DNA of 21,857 nucleotides from positions 1 to 21,857 of the forward strand of contig JAFGRZ010000224.1 in NCBI GenBank assembly GCA_016934895.1. Reading direction: 5' to 3'. The notes under the pieces are model-generated. The model searched no databases. It saw only the letters and a list, made by a program, of their open reading frames with translations, and was not told the DNA's origin. Within the stretch, counting starts at the first letter, position 1. The number at the start of each line of letters is the position of its first letter. The stretch comes from Candidatus Aminicenantota bacterium. Lineage in GTDB: Bacteria > Acidobacteriota > Aminicenantia > Aminicenantales > UBA8522. Shown here one piece after another: positions 19,206-21,857 of this stretch. A program made the translations under genes and the position numbers.

Positions 19206-21155
19206 ATGAAAAAAAAGGGATGGCTCGGCGCATTCGTTTTGGGAATCGGTCTGATAGCTCCGGCTGCCCCGCTCGCCGCGGCTCCCGCGAACGGGCCGGA
19301 TGAAATCCCGGCTCCGTCTCTCCTGATCAAATCCATCGAGCCCGCCGACCTCGAAACCTTTGTCGACGGGGTCATGGCCGCCGAGCTCAAGGCGGGGCCG
19401 ATCGCCGGGGCGACCTTCGTCTTCGTCAAGGACGGGAGCGTCCTGCTCGCCAAGGGCTACGGCTACGCCGACGTCAAGAAGAGAAAACCGGTCGTCGCCG
19501 AAGAGACGCTCTTCCGGCCGGGCTCGGTTTCCAAACTCTTCACCTGGACGGCCGTGATGCAGCTCGTCGAGCAGGGAAAGCTCAGCCTCAACGCCGACGT
19601 CAATACGTATCTCCAGAAGTCCAAGATCCCGGAGACCTTCCCGGAGCCCGTCACCCTCGCTCACCTAATGGCCCACACCGCCGGGTTCGAGGAAGTTTTG
19701 AGGGATATGGGGGCCCGGACGCCCGCCGACCTGATCCCGCTCGAAGACTATCTCGTCGCGAACATGCCGGCGCGGGTCTATCCCCCGGGAAAAATCGCCG
19801 CTTACTCAAACTACGGGACGGCCCTTGCCGGGTACGTCGTCCAGGTCGTTTCCGGGATGCCCTTCGAGGAGTACGTCGAAGACCACATCTTCAGGCCCCT
19901 CGGGATGAACATGAGCACATTCCGGGAGCCGCTGCCTTCCCATCTCGAGCGTTTCATGTCCGTCGGGTACTCCATCGCGCAGGGGGTTTTGAAGGCGGAA
20001 GATTTCGAACTGATCAACGGTCTCTATCCTGCCGGTTCGCTGAGCACGACGGCGACGGACCTGGCCCGATTCATGATCGCCCACCTCCAGGACGGCCGTT
20101 TCGAGGAGGCCCGGATCCTCCAGGAGGAAACGGCCAGGCAGATGCACAGCCGGCTCTTCGGCCACGATTCCCTGTTGGACGGAAACGCCCACGGCTTCTG
20201 GGAAAAAAGGCTCAACGGGATCCGGATGATCGAGCACGGCGGCGATACCGTCTATTTCCACTCCCAGCTCGTTCTCGTCCCCGAGCACAACCTGGGGATG
20301 TTCGTCTCCTTGAACACGGCGAGTTCGGAGGGCGACCTCAGGGGTCATCTCCTGCAGTCATTGCTCGACCGCTATTTCCCCGTCCCCGACCCGCCCGAAC
20401 CCGAGCCCCCGGCCGGGTTCACGGAAAGGGCCGGGAAGCTGACCGGGCATTACAAGTTCAGCCGGGTCGTTCACAGCAGCTATGAAAAGCTCATGGCCCT
20501 CGGCGCCCAGATCTCGGTCAAAATCACCCCCGACAACACCCTGCTCACTTCCTTCCCCATGGGCCTGGACGCCAAGCAGTGGATCGAAACCGCGCCCTAC
20601 TTTTTCGAGGAAATCGGGGGGCCCGGAACGCTCATGTTCAAAGAAGACGACTCCGGGAAGGTCCGCTATCTTTACGTCAACGAGTATCCGATCATGGCCG
20701 GGATCAGGACGGAATGGCACCAAACACCTTCTTTTCACATCTTCATCCTGGGCGTCATTTCGCTGGTTTTCCTCTCGGTCCTGCGCTGGCCCCTGGCGGC
20801 CATATTCGGCCGCATCTGCCGGCGGAAACGGGACGAAAGGCCGGCTCCCCGGACGGCCCGCTGGACGGCCGGCCTGATGGTTCTGCTGCAGGTTGTTTTT
20901 ATCGTCGGCCTGACTTTAATGTTGAGTGACATCGAAAAGCTGATGTACGGCGTCCCGCTGAGCATGAAAATCCTGCTCGGTCTCCCCGTCGTCTCTGTTC
21001 TCTTCCTGATCGGCACGTTCCTTTACATGGCCGCGGTCTGGTTCAAGGGATACTGGACCGGCTGCGCCCGGGTTCATTACACCCTGGTCTTCCTGGCCGG
21101 CCTCGCCTTCCTTTTGATCCTCAATTACTGGAACCTGCTGGGCTGGAAGTTCTGA
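19206..21155 (+). CDS. Beta-lactamase-fold serine hydrolase with membrane C-terminus
   Basis: A 649-residue protein of the class C beta-lactamase/penicillin-binding-protein-like family. A signal peptide covers about residues 1-26. The catalytic domain (about 48-385) has the SxxK motif Ser107-Val-Ser-Lys110 in RPGSVSKLFTW, the YxN motif Tyr200-Ser-Asn202, and HGGD (344-347) in place of KTG. A middle domain (about 400-500) follows. Then come four membrane helices (about 508-533, 553-575, 590-613, 625-647). Members act as D-aminopeptidases, esterases or peptidoglycan-related enzymes; none is implied to be a drug-resistance enzyme. AGGAGGT lies 7 bases before the ATG. The substrate is unknown. 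Confidence 0.9.
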   Translation: MKKKGWLGAFVLGIGLIAPAAPLAAAPANGPDEIPAPSLLIKSIEPADLETFVDGVMAAELKAGPIAGATFVFVKDGSVLLAKGYGYADVKKRKPVVAEETLFRPGSVSKLFTWTAVMQLVEQGKLSLNADVNTYLQKSKIPETFPEPVTLAHLMAHTAGFEEVLRDMGARTPADLIPLEDYLVANMPARVYPPGKIAAYSNYGTALAGYVVQVVSGMPFEEYVEDHIFRPLGMNMSTFREPLPSHLERFMSVGYSIAQGVLKAEDFELINGLYPAGSLSTTATDLARFMIAHLQDGRFEEARILQEETARQMHSRLFGHDSLLDGNAHGFWEKRLNGIRMIEHGGDTVYFHSQLVLVPEHNLGMFVSLNTASSEGDLRGHLLQSLLDRYFPVPDPPEPEPPAGFTERAGKLTGHYKFSRVVHSSYEKLMALGAQISVKITPDNTLLTSFPMGLDAKQWIETAPYFFEEIGGPGTLMFKEDDSGKVRYLYVNEYPIMAGIRTEWHQTPSFHIFILGVISLVFLSVLRWPLAAIFGRICRRKRDERPAPRTARWTAGLMVLLQVVFIVGLTLMLSDIEKLMYGVPLSMKILLGLPVVSVLFLIGTFLYMAAVWFKGYWTGCARVHYTLVFLAGLAFLLILNYWNLLGWKF

Positions 21156-21177
21156 TTCGCCGAAGGCGGCCGAAGCC

Positions 21178-21857
21178 GTGGCGCTCCGTCTTTCGTTGAC
21201 CTTTAAGAAATATCTTTTGCCGGGGCTCATCTTCCAGGGCGTGGTCATCGCCGGCGGCTACGGCACGGGCCGGGAGCTGGTCGAATACTTCATGCGTTTC
21301 GGCCTTCTCGGCGGCATCCTGGGAATGTTCGGAGTAACCCTCGTCCTGTGGACGACCATCCTCGCCGCGACCTTCGAATTCTCGCGAAAATTCGGGGCCT
21401 ATGACTACCGTTCGTTCCTGAAGAAAATCCTGGGGCGCTTCTGGGTGATCTTTGAAATCCTCTACCTGACCCTGCTCCTGACCGTCCTCGCGGTCGTGGG
21501 CTCCGCGGCGGGCGTTCTGCTCCGGGACAACTTCGGGATCCCCTACCTCGGCGGTGTCCTGGCGATGCTGGCCGCCATCGGCTTCCTGGCTTTCAAGGGG
21601 ACGGCGTTGATCGAAAAATTCATGTCGTCCTGGTCGATCCTCATCTATGTGATCTACGGCTGCTTTCTCGCCGCCGCCCTCGTCAAGTTCGGCCCGCAAA
21701 TCCAGGAGCACCTCTCCGCCGGGACCATCCGCCCGGGTTGGGCCCTGGGCGGATTCAAGTATGCCCTTTATAACCTGGGCGTCATTCCCTCGGTGCTTTT
21801 CTGCCTGAGACATATCGAGAAGAGAAAAGAAGCCGTCGCCGCCGGATTCCTGGCGGG
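21178..21857 (+). CDS. YkvI-like membrane protein (5' part, runs off the window)
   Basis: A GTG at 21178 opens a frame that stays open to the window end, giving 226 residues without a stop. The protein begins VALRLSLTFKKYLLPGLIF. The first helix carries GVVIAGGYGTGRELVEYF, the segment type seen in YkvI-family proteins (unwound helix of the LeuT-like fold). Further helices follow at about 40-65, 85-110, 118-138 and 150-172. It follows the serine hydrolase stop by 22 bases and may be cotranscribed. YkvI-type proteins are transporter-like, with poorly defined substrates. No strong ribosome site is visible, so the start is uncertain. Confidence 0.7.
   Translation, partial: MALRLSLTFKKYLLPGLIFQGVVIAGGYGTGRELVEYFMRFGLLGGILGMFGVTLVLWTTILAATFEFSRKFGAYDYRSFLKKILGRFWVIFEILYLTLLLTVLAVVGSAAGVLLRDNFGIPYLGGVLAMLAAIGFLAFKGTALIEKFMSSWSILIYVIYGCFLAAALVKFGPQIQEHLSAGTIRPGWALGGFKYALYNLGVIPSVLFCLRHIEKRKEAVAAGFLA

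Noticed and set aside
21121..21813. A 230-codon minus-strand frame at the right edge
   Set aside because: It is antisense to the YkvI-like gene, which shows membrane helices and a family-like first segment.
1..21857. CRISPR arrays, integrated phage, insertion sequences or biosynthetic clusters
   Set aside because: No spaced direct repeats, transposase, integrase or phage-like genes were seen anywhere in the window.

Overview
The window reads as bacterial chromosome from a high-GC, Gram-negative-type (LolA-bearing) organism. The mix of a LolA homologue, an exported tandem DUF4438 protein, a lipoprotein with TPR repeats and a merged rplM-rpsI-rpsB-tsf-pyrH-frr operon would fit Acidobacteriota or the related candidate phylum Aminicenantes. 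That placement is inference from gene content only; no search was run. Gene density is high, many genes use GTG or TTG starts, and I found no convincing U-tract intrinsic terminator.

Layout. 1-389: the first codons of a leftward gene (1-59, cut by the window edge) and a repeat-rich intergenic stretch with a 147-bp multi-hairpin inverted repeat. 390-1820 (minus): a sodium:solute symporter. 1912-4676 (plus): lolA, an ECF sigma factor, its zinc-binding anti-sigma factor and an exported bactofilin-like membrane protein; the last three overlap by 4 bp each. 4882-7473 (plus): an 863-residue polytopic membrane protein with an N-terminal kinase-like lobe, the least explained gene here. 7654-11217 (minus): rplM-rpsI-rpsB-tsf-pyrH-frr from a clear sigma70-type promoter. 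11352-13064 (minus): a TPR lipoprotein and a rhomboid protease. 13134-16250 (minus): N-acetylmuramoyl-L-alanine amidase, a GerMN-domain protein and der, immediately downstream of the tmRNA gene ssrA (16271-16618), which has its own near-consensus promoter. 16619-16952: a cluster of REP-like hairpins. 16953-21857 (plus): the tandem DUF4438 protein, a small zinc-ribbon protein broken by an apparent one-base frameshift, a beta-lactamase-fold serine hydrolase with a membrane C-terminus, and the start of a YkvI-like transporter.

The housekeeping half (translation, tmRNA, Der, PyrH) is ordinary. The envelope half (LolA, sigma/anti-sigma/bactofilin, amidase/GerMN, kinase-like membrane protein, DUF4438, serine hydrolase) holds the more unusual material. 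Several starts sit 7-9 bases below a good -10 box with no Shine-Dalgarno sequence, suggesting leaderless mRNAs alongside genes with strong Shine-Dalgarno sites.
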